In this document: positions 53,465 to 61,953 of the stretch, piece after piece
How the letters are laid out: every line of letters starts with the position of its first letter
Numbering within the stretch: position 1 is the stretch's first letter
Source of the DNA: CAIUGU01 sp965279735
GTDB taxonomy: Bacteria; Pseudomonadota; Gammaproteobacteria; Steroidobacterales; Steroidobacteraceae
Length of the DNA: 64,000 bases
Direction: 5' to 3'
NCBI GenBank assembly: GCA_965279735.1
Contig: OZ257260.1
Coordinates: forward strand, 186,001 to 250,000
Notes under the pieces: model-generated
Database searches by the model: none
The model's input: the letters and a program-made list of their open reading frames with translations, nothing else
What the model was told of the DNA's origin: nothing
Program-made: the position numbers and the translations under genes

Positions 53465-54517
53465 TCAACTTCCCTTCAATGCCTCATGGAATTGGGCGAC
53501 GTTGGTCGCGATGTTCTGGTAGTTCTCGTATGCGCTGTATTTCTCGAGCTTGATGCTCGCCTGCATCTGCTCCAGCGTCATTCCGTCAGCAATGGCCTTC
53601 TCCACGGCAGCCTTGAGGTCTTCGGCATACTGCCGGAACTCGGTGATATCGGCTTTGGTGCCCACGATGCCGTGGCCGGGAGAGAACGTGTCGAAGTCGA
53701 TCGCTTCCACGGCTTTGATCGAATTCAACCAGTCATCGACCGTGCCCTCGCCCAGCGGTCCGCCCGGCAGACGCTTCACACCGACGAAGTCCACGCCGTA
53801 AGCGACGCGCTCCGCCGGGAAGTACAGCACGGTCGCGTCAGTCGAATGGCTCACGCCGGGGTGGATCAGTTCCACCGTTTTGCCACCCAGCGTTACAGTG
53901 CGCTTGCCTGCATAAGTGACTTCCGGTGCCAGCACGTCTGCCATGATTTCGGCAGCGGTCACTCCGCCATCGTGGTTGCGATCGAGCGCATCGAACTCGG
54001 GGATCATGCCGCCCTGTGCTTCGTCCCGTTCGAGCTGGGCATTGCCGTTCTTGTCCTGAGCGACGAGTGCGCCACTCAGCCCGCCCGAGAATGCAGTGAT
54101 GGCAGCGGGCATGTTCTCGTGGCCGATGAGTTCCGCTGTGTCATTGAACACGGCAGCGCCTGAAGCGTGATCCCAGTGATGATGGCTGTAGAGTACGTAC
54201 CGTACTGGCACGTTGAATCGTTGGGCGAGCTCTGACTTGAGCCACGTGGAGGCATCCGCACTGATGGGGTCCGCCAGGATGATTCCCTCGGGAGTCACCA
54301 GGAACACCGTGTAGTGGTTGTTGTTCCGGTAGCGATACAGATCCCCCGACAGATTGGTGATTTCACGTATGGGCGCTTCGGCTGCAGGGGCGGGCTGTTG
54401 AGCGGTTGCTTCCACTGCTGGCGTCGGCGCCTCGCTCCTTGAGCAACCGAGCAGACATACGGGAATCGCGGTGAGCAGCGCGAAAGCCATGCGATTCTTC
54501 AGAACGGTGTTCTTCAT
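53465..54517 (-). CDS. MBL-fold lipoprotein with inserted EF-hand pair
   Basis: A 350-residue lipoprotein (lipobox LLGC, Cys25) with an MBL fold: HxHxDH as His112-x-His114-x-Asp116-His117 in YSHHHWDHASG, then GVSHSTD and SPGHGIVG. Two EF-hand-like loops, DKNGNAQLERDE (155-166) and DRNHDGGVTAAE (179-190), are inserted within the domain, implying calcium-dependent stability or control. The ATG at 54517 has CAGGGAA upstream. It is 27 bases upstream of the gene at 53437, so the three may be one operon. Confidence 0.85.
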   Translation of the reverse strand: MKNTVLKNRMAFALLTAIPVCLLGCSRSEAPTPAVEATAQQPAPAAEAPIREITNLSGDLYRYRNNNHYTVFLVTPEGIILADPISADASTWLKSELAQRFNVPVRYVLYSHHHWDHASGAAVFNDTAELIGHENMPAAITAFSGGLSGALVAQDKNGNAQLERDEAQGGMIPEFDALDRNHDGGVTAAEIMADVLAPEVTYAGKRTVTLGGKTVELIHPGVSHSTDATVLYFPAERVAYGVDFVGVKRLPGGPLGEGTVDDWLNSIKAVEAIDFDTFSPGHGIVGTKADITEFRQYAEDLKAAVEKAIADGMTLEQMQASIKLEKYSAYENYQNIATNVAQFHEALKGS

Positions 54518-54725
54518 TTCCCTGAATCCTTGTCGTGAGTACCTGACCGTCGCGGGCCCACGGATTGTAGAACAACTCCGTTGGAGAACATCAACCGTGC
54601 AATGCAGCACCTGTAACGCGAGGTCTGTGGATTGCTGGAGCAGACGGCCAACAAGCCAATAAGTTCGACGCGTTGCATGACGCATTCCATAGAATGGGGT
54701 CGGCAGGTAACTAAAGGGGCATGGC

Positions 54726-55799
54726 ATGAGGTCGCTCAGGGATTTTCTTCGAATCACGGGATTGGCGGGAGCAGTCGCTCTCTTTCTCGTTCTCCAAGGG
54801 ACGCCTCCGGTCGCTGCACAGAATGCGACTGGCGCGCCCGAGTGCCGTCCGGAGCAGGGACTGACCTACATCTGCGGTCTGGTCATTCCGGAGGACGTCG
54901 TGAACGTCGGGTCTACTGGCCTCGTGCTTGCCTCTGGCCATCGGGCGCCCGGCCACCTGTACCTGATTGATCCCGCGACAGGCACGCCGCAGGAACTGAT
55001 CCAGAACCCCGCGTTCCGGCAGCGGCACGACAAGAGCGCGTATCCCGGCTGTCCCGGTCCGCTGAATCTCAAGGCCTTCGACGTCCACGGCATCAGCATT
55101 ACGGAGACGTCACCGAAGCACTTCGTGCTCTACACGACCAGCCACGGTGAACGGGAAGCGATCGAGATCTACGATCTTGATCTTGCTGGTGCGGCACCGA
55201 TGCTTACGTGGACCGGTTGCGTGATGCTGCAGCAGGACGGTTATTTCAACGCGGTTGCGCGCCTGCCCGACGGCGGCTTCGTCACGACGCGGATGCGGGA
55301 CACGGGCGTTCCTACCAACTCCGTCGCGCCTGGGGTGATCACCGGCCGTCTATTCGAATGGCATCCTGGCGGGGAGATCAAGGCACTCCAGGGCACGGAG
55401 CTCTCGTTGCCGAACGGCATCGACGTCTCGAAGGACGGACGCTATGTGTATGTTGCCGTGACCGGCACAAGGGAGCTGGTCCGTTTCGATCGCAGCGTCA
55501 CGCCGATGGTCAAACGTGCAGCGTCACTCCCTTTTGGCCCGGACAACGTCCACTGGCAGGGCAATGGCAAGCTCATCGTCGCCGGCCCCAGTCCCATCGA
55601 CCCAGCCGTATGCAACACAGGCAACTGCGCGGCGGGCTTCACGGTCATCGAAGCAGACGCGAACACACTTGCGTTCTCGACCTTGAAGAGTGCGGACGCG
55701 AGCGTTGCGATTCAGCGCGTGAGCGCAGCCATCCGGGTTGGCAACGAGATCTGGGTCAGCAGCAACCAGGATCGCATCGCGCGGTTCGAGGCGAAGTGA
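54726..55799 (+). CDS. secreted SMP-30/strictosidine-synthase-like propeller
   Basis: A 357-residue exported protein with propeller-type blades: RLPDGGFVTTRMRD, LSLPNGIDVSKDGRYVYVAVTG, and DNVHWQGNGKLIVAGP. The asparagine/aspartate placement (GIDVSKDGRY) is SMP-30/strictosidine-synthase like. Signal ends VAAQN. AAGGGG precedes the ATG. It is divergent from the EF-hand MBL gene over a 208-base gap and converges on the DUF6152 gene at 55840. Confidence 0.82.
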   Translation: MRSLRDFLRITGLAGAVALFLVLQGTPPVAAQNATGAPECRPEQGLTYICGLVIPEDVVNVGSTGLVLASGHRAPGHLYLIDPATGTPQELIQNPAFRQRHDKSAYPGCPGPLNLKAFDVHGISITETSPKHFVLYTTSHGEREAIEIYDLDLAGAAPMLTWTGCVMLQQDGYFNAVARLPDGGFVTTRMRDTGVPTNSVAPGVITGRLFEWHPGGEIKALQGTELSLPNGIDVSKDGRYVYVAVTGTRELVRFDRSVTPMVKRAASLPFGPDNVHWQGNGKLIVAGPSPIDPAVCNTGNCAAGFTVIEADANTLAFSTLKSADASVAIQRVSAAIRVGNEIWVSSNQDRIARFEAK

Positions 55800-55839
55800 T
55801 CAGCGAAGAGCGCTACCCTGGCGAAGTGCAGCCCGCTGA

Positions 55840-56259
55840 CTAGTTGGCAGTAGCTGGACCGGCTTTCGGCGGTGGAGGAGGAGGGCCGCCGCCCGGACCA
55901 AGTATCCGGCCATCAGGGACGGTGACCTTGACGAGACTGCCGCTCGGCTTGCCACTCTTCAACGGGTGCATGACGAGCGTGACCTTGTCGCCAGCCTTGA
56001 GGGTGCTGCTCTTCCATCCCTGGCGGATCATCATGCCAGGCGCACCCGACTCGATGCTCCATTCGGTTTCGCCGCCTTTGCCGTCGGGGACCATGATCTG
56101 GATCCAGACATGCGGATTCGTGAACTGGAGTTCCTTGACCACCGCTTCGACGGTGACGTCCTTGCCTAGATCAAACTGGGCAAAGGAATGATGTGCCAGC
56201 GCTGCCGGACCAGCCAACAGCAAGGCACTGGCGGCAATTGGCCAATGTGCGATCTTCAT
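55840..56259 (-). CDS. DUF6152 family exported protein, copy 3
   Basis: A 139-residue DUF6152 protein: signal ending AALA, then HHSFAQFD at residues 23-30, giving a mature His-His start. The third conserved histidine is in FTNPHVWIQ. The C-terminus is Pro/Gly rich (GGGPPPPPPKAGP). Its start overlaps the stop of protein E (ATGA), the same order and overlap as the pair at 29556/30437. Confidence 0.86.
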   Translation of the reverse strand: MKIAHWPIAASALLLAGPAALAHHSFAQFDLGKDVTVEAVVKELQFTNPHVWIQIMVPDGKGGETEWSIESGAPGMMIRQGWKSSTLKAGDKVTLVMHPLKSGKPSGSLVKVTVPDGRILGPGGGPPPPPPKAGPATAN

Positions 56260-57077
56260 GGCGTCTTCTCCTCCTCTGTCGGATGCCCCTCATCGGCAGT
56301 GCGTGCATTGTCCCTGCACAGGTATTCCTGCATGTCGATGTCAGGGCGACGTTCCTGATAGCCAATGCTCGTGAAAGGACGGACATACGTCTTCGGATCG
56401 GTGATCGTCATAGTGATCTCGAGAAAGCCGCCATCACCCACCATCCTGATCCGCTCGACGAGATGCATCTGATCGCTTGCCGGTAAACGCGGAGCCTTTA
56501 CGCTTTCGGGCGTTGCACTCACTGCATTGGCCGCATAGCCATTGATCGGTCGTGCCCGACCATTGAGTCCCACGGTGTCAATCACCAGGACTTCGCCTTC
56601 CCAATGACCGATCGAGTGGCCTTCCCATGTGGGATCAAGATCGGGAGGATGACCGCGTCCATCGGTGTAGATCCGCCGCGGCACGCCCACCCATTCATTC
56701 AGGATGACGATCTGGTTGGAGCCCTGCAGTATCTGTATTGGAAACAGGCCGCCCGCACCCATGAACTGCACGGGATTCACCGGATCACATTCCCCCGGCG
56801 TACCGGTTTCAGTGCCGAGGCGCCCCAGCTTCCGCGATTCCTCCGCACCCCACTGGGTGAATTCAGGTGTCGGCGTAAAAGGCTTGTTGCGCCAGCGCGG
56901 ATCGATGTCCGGCCTGCCAGGACCGATGCCGATCCAGATGCCGAAGATGCTTGATTTCTGCTCTGCTGCGGTAGCGTGCTGCGCCGAAGCAGACAGGACA
57001 CATCCGAGGAGGGCAACGAGCAGCAAGGGCGCTCGGGATTTCCTTGCGCGATCTCCACCGAAAGTCGACTTGTTCAT
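56256..57077 (-). CDS. secreted GHSxGxWEG-family protein E
   Basis: A 273-residue exported protein, more diverged: SIFGIWIGIGPG, ECDPVNPVQFMG, RRIYTDGRGHPPDLDPTWEG, GHSIGHWEGEVLVIDTVG and EYLCRDNARTADE. The signal ends ATAAEQ. GGGGGAGAG precedes the ATG. It is coupled to DUF6152 copy 3. The Cys pair is kept although sequences around it differ. Confidence 0.82.
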   Translation of the reverse strand: MNKSTFGGDRARKSRAPLLLVALLGCVLSASAQHATAAEQKSSIFGIWIGIGPGRPDIDPRWRNKPFTPTPEFTQWGAEESRKLGRLGTETGTPGECDPVNPVQFMGAGGLFPIQILQGSNQIVILNEWVGVPRRIYTDGRGHPPDLDPTWEGHSIGHWEGEVLVIDTVGLNGRARPINGYAANAVSATPESVKAPRLPASDQMHLVERIRMVGDGGFLEITMTITDPKTYVRPFTSIGYQERRPDIDMQEYLCRDNARTADEGHPTEEEKTP

Positions 57078-57338
57078 CGTCCACTCTCCCCCGTGTCATC
57101 GCGAATTGTTCTTTGGAAGTTTCTAGCACGGACGAATTCGCAAAGGCAACGAAACCGGCTTGCTGCAAGTGCGCAAGAGACGCGCTGACAAGTTGGCCGG
57201 CACTGAGCGACTTTCGGTAGCGGGTTAACCCGGAAGATTATCGCGCGGAATTTATCCAGCCAGTCGTCTTAACAGGCGTAGGCTACGAAACGGCGCAGAA
57301 CACCAACTATCGAGCGTCTTTGACACGGGGGATCAGGC

Positions 57339-58178
57339 ATGAGGGAAAGTGCGAAAGGGAACCTCGCGTCCGCGAAACGTGCGGCTTCGTTGCTCGCAGG
57401 CCTGCTTCTTTTGCTCCCCATGCTGGGTGCAAACGCGATGGAGCGGTTGTGTGTAGTGGGAGATGTCGGTTGCCGTCCGCTCACTACCGGTCAGCCTCCC
57501 GCTGCAGGTCCGTCGGGTCGGCAAGCTGCGCTGCTCGACCTGGAAGGACAATGGGTCTCGGTCGTCACCGAAGACTGGCGCTTGTACATGATGACGCCTC
57601 CCAAAAAGGACTATGAGGGCCTGCCTTTGAATGGAATGGGCCGGCAGGTCGGTGACACCTGGAATCCGGACGCGACCGATACCGATGCCTGCATGGCGTA
57701 TGGGGCGGCCGCGATCATGCGGATGCCGGCTCGCTTTCGTATCTCATGGGAATCGGATGACGTACTGAAGATTGAGACCGACGCCGGCATGCAGGTGAGA
57801 AAACTGCACCTGACGAAGTCCGCCGATCAGCAGGGTGCTCCGAGCCGTCAGGGATATTCCTTCGCCAAGTGGGTTCGTGAAGGAGAGGTTGTCGGCAAGA
57901 AGACGTTCGGCACGCTGGAAGTCGTGACTTCCAATCTTCTGCCCGGGTATCTGCGGAAGAACGGCGTCCCCGTCAGCGACAAGGCGGTGGTCACGGAAAA
58001 CTTCGACCGCTTCAAGACAGGCGACGGGGATGAATGGCTGGTAGTGACCACGATCGTCGAAGATCCGACATATCTCTTCGACCCCTTCACGACCAGCACT
58101 CATCTCAAGAAGGATCCTAACCCCGCAGCGTGGCATCCGGAGCCTTGTGTGCGCGGCCAGCCAGCAGTGAGGAAATGA
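57339..58178 (+). CDS. secreted GHSxGxWEG-related protein G (divergent)
   Basis: A 279-residue exported protein. It starts with the GxW pattern (DLEGQWVSVVTEDWRLYMM) and has TPPKKDYEGLPLNGMGRQVGDTW, related to the fusion protein that follows. It lacks the DGRxHP/GHSxG core but has ACMAYGAAAIMRMPARF and GYLRKNGVPVSDKAVVTE. A signal ends ANAMER. The stop overlaps the next gene (ATGA). I treat it as a distant relative; the shared first region is the strongest link. Confidence 0.75.
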   Translation: MRESAKGNLASAKRAASLLAGLLLLLPMLGANAMERLCVVGDVGCRPLTTGQPPAAGPSGRQAALLDLEGQWVSVVTEDWRLYMMTPPKKDYEGLPLNGMGRQVGDTWNPDATDTDACMAYGAAAIMRMPARFRISWESDDVLKIETDAGMQVRKLHLTKSADQQGAPSRQGYSFAKWVREGEVVGKKTFGTLEVVTSNLLPGYLRKNGVPVSDKAVVTENFDRFKTGDGDEWLVVTTIVEDPTYLFDPFTTSTHLKKDPNPAAWHPEPCVRGQPAVRK

Positions 58179-60022
58179 AAGCCATGAGAGGACAGTTGCT
58201 CTTCCGGGGACGTCGGCAGCGCGGAGTGACGATCCTCGCCACGCTGGTGTCGCTTCTGTCTGCTTCCGCGGCATTTGCTGCCGTGGATCTTGCCGGACAC
58301 TGGCAATCCTTTCGCCATGAAGACCGGTTGCTCCGTGGAGATGGACCGGATCTGGGTGACTACACCGGCTTGCCAATCAATGCGGCAGCCAGACAGAAGG
58401 CGGAGTCGTGGGACGCCACAGTCCTGTCTCTTCCCGAGCGGCAGACCACGCCCCATCCGATTACTTATGCGATGAATGGGCCCCGGCCCGATATCCGGAT
58501 CGAGGAAATCATCGATCCTGAAACACAGATGCTCAAGGCATATCGGATCTCGGGGCTCTACCAGCGTGCCGCCGAACGAATGATCTGGATGGATGGACGT
58601 CCGCATCCATCGGATCTCGCGGAACACACGTGGACCGGGTTCTCGACCGGCCGCTGGGAAGGCAATGTACTGATCGTGACGACCACGCATATCAAGATGG
58701 GCTTCATCCAGAGAAACGGCGTGCCCAGCAGCCCGTATGCAACGCTGGAAGAGCAGTTCGTTCGCCATCGCGATCAACTGATGGCGTTCTTCTCGGTGAC
58801 TGATCCGGTTTATCTGGACGAGCCGCTGGTCCGCACAGCCAACTGGAGGTTGGCGCCTGCTTTGAGAATTCCGGCGCGCACACGCGCCGAGCCCGCGGAG
58901 GAATTCGGTGTGCTCGAACGCGGGCACGTTCCTGCCTGGCCGCTCGGGACGGTACACGACGAGTTTGGTCAGCGGTTCGGAATTCCGCTCGAGGCGACTT
59001 TCGGCGGCGCCGAGACCATGTACCCGGAGTACGCAAAGTCGTTGGGTACAAAGCTGGCACCCTCGAAGGCGAAGATTCCAGCGCGTGCCGCGACCCCGCA
59101 GCCAATCGAGCTCCTCCACGTTCAGGGCAACGTGTTCGTCCTCGCAGGTGCCGGGGCTTTGATCACCGTGCAGGTCGGGGATGACGGGGTCCTTCTGGTC
59201 GATTCAGGAGACGGTTCCAGAAACGAAGCGGTCCTGAAGGAGCTGCAGAAACTGTCGCCGGCGCGGATCAACCAGATCATCAACACGAGCGCGAACGCCG
59301 GGCACATCGGCGGCAATGCCGTGCTGTCCGCGGACGAGCCCGAGAAAAAACTGCTGCCTGATGGGTCCACGGGTGGAAGCCTGGCCCAGCAAAAGTCTTT
59401 CATCCTGCGCGGAGAAGGCGCGATCGTCCGTGCACATGAAAATGCCCTGACCGAGGTGAGCCGGGTGGTGAAAGGCTCGCCTGCAATCGATTCCGCGCTT
59501 TGGCCAAACCGTACGTTCTTCACCGAACGCCAGTTGTTCGCGTACAACGACGAACCGATCGAGATGATTCATGTGCCGAATGCCATCACGACCGGCGATC
59601 TCATCGTGTTGTTCAGGAAATCCGATGTCATCAGCACGGGGGATCTCTTCAGCACGGTTTCCTATCCCATGATCGATCCTGAGCGGGGAGGCAGCCTGCG
59701 GGGCGTCCTGGATGGATTGAATACGGTCATCGACATCGCGGTGCCTCTCATCAATCAGGAGGGCGGCACCCGGATCATTCCTGCGCACGGCAGGATCTGC
59801 AACGAGATGGATGTCGTCGAATACCGCGACATGCTGACCATCATCCACGACCGCATCCAGAAGATGGTCAAGGACGGCATGACCCTGCAGCAGGTCAAGA
59901 ACGCCAAGCCTACGCTGGACTACGACGGCATCTACGATCGTCCTCTCGCGGGGTCCACCTGGAACGCCGAGAAGTTCATCGAGTCGGCTTATCAGGAATT
60001 GAAAGCCGAAAGCGTGAAGTAG
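58175..60022 (+). CDS. GHSxGxWEG domain fused to a degenerate MBL domain
   Basis: A 615-residue exported protein in two parts. Residues 36-230 are family-like: DLAGHWQSFRHE, MIWMDGRPHPSD, FSTGRWEGNVLIV and IKMGFIQRNGVPSS. Residues about 310-610 are an MBL fold, but the zinc motif HxHxDH is replaced by SANAGH (Ser372-x-Asn374-x-Gly376-His377), and the third ligand region reads VPNAITTGD; only PAHGRI and the GDLF region look kept. It is therefore probably not a normal zinc hydrolase. ATG 58175 overlaps the stop of protein G, with GTGAGGA upstream. Confidence 0.85.
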   Translation: MKAMRGQLLFRGRRQRGVTILATLVSLLSASAAFAAVDLAGHWQSFRHEDRLLRGDGPDLGDYTGLPINAAARQKAESWDATVLSLPERQTTPHPITYAMNGPRPDIRIEEIIDPETQMLKAYRISGLYQRAAERMIWMDGRPHPSDLAEHTWTGFSTGRWEGNVLIVTTTHIKMGFIQRNGVPSSPYATLEEQFVRHRDQLMAFFSVTDPVYLDEPLVRTANWRLAPALRIPARTRAEPAEEFGVLERGHVPAWPLGTVHDEFGQRFGIPLEATFGGAETMYPEYAKSLGTKLAPSKAKIPARAATPQPIELLHVQGNVFVLAGAGALITVQVGDDGVLLVDSGDGSRNEAVLKELQKLSPARINQIINTSANAGHIGGNAVLSADEPEKKLLPDGSTGGSLAQQKSFILRGEGAIVRAHENALTEVSRVVKGSPAIDSALWPNRTFFTERQLFAYNDEPIEMIHVPNAITTGDLIVLFRKSDVISTGDLFSTVSYPMIDPERGGSLRGVLDGLNTVIDIAVPLINQEGGTRIIPAHGRICNEMDVVEYRDMLTIIHDRIQKMVKDGMTLQQVKNAKPTLDYDGIYDRPLAGSTWNAEKFIESAYQELKAESVK

Positions 60023-60083
60023 CCTCAAGCGGGGCAGCGGCTAGGGTTGATGAACCCGGGCCCTGTTATGCTCGTGGTTCCCC

Positions 60084-61481
60084 ATGAGCACGACAATCGA
60101 CCGACAGACCGCAACTGCCCTTCTGGTGGCTGCGGCATTCTTCATGGAGAACCTGGACGCCACGGTGATCGTTACCTCGCTGCCGGCGATGGCGCGCGAC
60201 TTTGGTATCGCACCCGTGCACCTTTCCGTCGGTGTATCGGCCTATCTGGTGGCACTCACCGTGTTCATCCCGGTCAGCGGCTGGGCCGCCGATCGCTTTG
60301 GCGCTCGCCGCATGTTCCTGATGGCTCTGGCCGTGTTCACCGGCGCCTCGGTTCTGTGCGCGCTCACGCAGGATCTGTGGAGTTTCACTTTCGCTCGCAC
60401 CCTGCAAGGCATCGGCGGAGCGATGATGGTCCCGGTGGGAAGACTCGTAGTGCTGCGCGATACGCCCAAGGAAGACATGGTGCGGATGATCGCAATCCTG
60501 ACCTGGCCGGCTCTCGTGGCACCCATCCTCGGCCCGCCCATCGGCGGCTGGATCAGCACGCATTGGAGCTGGCGATGGATCTTCCTGCTCAATGTGCCGC
60601 TTGGCATCGCGGCGATGGCCGCAGCATGGGTGCTGATCCGCAATGGCGAGCCCAAGCGACCGCCGTTCGACACGACTGGCTTCATTCTCACCGGACTCGG
60701 CATCGCTCTTGCGCTCGCGGGCATCGAAGCCTTGAGCCGCGCTGACATTTCGCGAGGGGCATCCTCCGGCATCCTTGTCGCGGGGGTCACTTTGCTTGTG
60801 TTCTCTGCCTTCCACTTGCGCCGCGCGCTCCATCCCCTGTTCGGGCTGGAGCCCCTCAGGATCGCCACTTTTCGCGTCACAGTACTTGGAGGTTCGCTGT
60901 TTCGTACGACCATCAGCACTGCGCCGTTCCTGTTGCCGCTCATGTTCCAGCTCGGCCTGGGCTACAGCGCAGTGCAAGCCGGTTCGCTGCTGCTGTGGCT
61001 GTTCGTCGGCAACCTGTGCATGAAGCCGGCGACGAGCTGGATCATGAACCGTTTTGGTTTTCGCAAGGTGCTCATCGGCAATGGCTTGCTGATGGCCGCG
61101 GGATTCGCCGCATGCGCGTTACTCACGGCGGCTACGCCTTACTGGCTGATTTGCGTTTTGCTGCTGGCCACCGGCATGACGCGCTCGATGCAATTCACGG
61201 CGTTCAACACCATCAGCTTCGCCGATGTACCACAGGCGCAGATGCGCGATGCAACCACGCTGTTCTCGGTAATGCAGCAGATGAACGCAGGCATGGGAAT
61301 CGCAGTGGGTGCGCTGGCGTTGTCGGTGGCCGAAATCATCAGGGGAACAACGCCAGGCATGGCCGCGACGCAGGATTTTCAGCTCGCATTCCTGTTCATC
61401 GCGGGCCTTTCACTGCTCGGCATCGTCGACAGTCTGTTCCTGCCGGCCGACGCGGGCGCCCGGATTCTCAAAGCCCGCTGA
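60084..61481 (+). CDS. MFS transporter, DHA2 (EmrB/QacA) family
   Basis: A 465-residue drug:proton antiporter of the 14-helix DHA2 group. Family motifs: LDATVIVTSLPAMARDFG in helix 1, GWAADRFGARRMFL after helix 2, RTLQGIGGAMMVPVGRLVVL, and APILGPPIGGWI. It would export toxic compounds with proton exchange. No clear ribosome site precedes the ATG. No regulator is adjacent. A pseudogene remnant lies just downstream on the opposite strand. Confidence 0.92.
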   Translation: MSTTIDRQTATALLVAAAFFMENLDATVIVTSLPAMARDFGIAPVHLSVGVSAYLVALTVFIPVSGWAADRFGARRMFLMALAVFTGASVLCALTQDLWSFTFARTLQGIGGAMMVPVGRLVVLRDTPKEDMVRMIAILTWPALVAPILGPPIGGWISTHWSWRWIFLLNVPLGIAAMAAAWVLIRNGEPKRPPFDTTGFILTGLGIALALAGIEALSRADISRGASSGILVAGVTLLVFSAFHLRRALHPLFGLEPLRIATFRVTVLGGSLFRTTISTAPFLLPLMFQLGLGYSAVQAGSLLLWLFVGNLCMKPATSWIMNRFGFRKVLIGNGLLMAAGFAACALLTAATPYWLICVLLLATGMTRSMQFTAFNTISFADVPQAQMRDATTLFSVMQQMNAGMGIAVGALALSVAEIIRGTTPGMAATQDFQLAFLFIAGLSLLGIVDSLFLPADAGARILKAR

Positions 61482-61494
61482 CCCGGCTTCGGTG

Positions 61495-61810
61495 CCGCAC
61501 CTGCGCCGGTTGGTTATTGCCACACTTTTCGAAGTCGACGCGCTTGCCGGCCTCAAGCGCATCCTGGGATAGAGAGTCCATGTACCAGTCGTAGGTGTCG
61601 ACGGTCACATACGCAGATCCGTATCCCATGCCTTTCAGTGCCGATCGAATGTCCCGCCGCCGCATAGAGACGCATTCGCTCGAAGTCATAGGGAATCAGC
61701 CGTCCGGTGTTCGAGAAGAACATGACCTTCGGCACTTGCGCTGCCTGCAGGGCAGTTCCAGGAGGGTGAAACCGGAATCTGTTTTCCGGGGCGAGGAACC
61801 GGAGGCAATG
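61495..61810 (-). pseudogene. polysaccharide deacetylase remnant, internally deleted and frame-shifted
   Basis: On the minus strand, one frame reads VMFFSNTGRLIPYDFERM then RLYAAAGHSIG, as in the front part of polysaccharide deacetylases. The overlapping second frame (61468-61689) reads IRSALKGMGYGSAYVTVDTY then DWYMDSL and RVDFEK, as in the middle part. The catalytic DD motif and roughly 80 residues between these blocks are missing, and the match stops soon after RVDFEK, close to the MFS stop. It is a decayed fragment. Confidence 0.6.
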
Positions 61811-61953
61811 CATTCAACGATCAGGCATAGACGACGTGTTGCAATACTTGCCGAATGCCACACGGTTTTCTTTAGTTGAATCTGCATCTGGATCCCCGAC
61901 CGCGTCGTATAGGAGAGCGAACCATGATTCCATAGCTTCTGGCGGAGGTCCTT

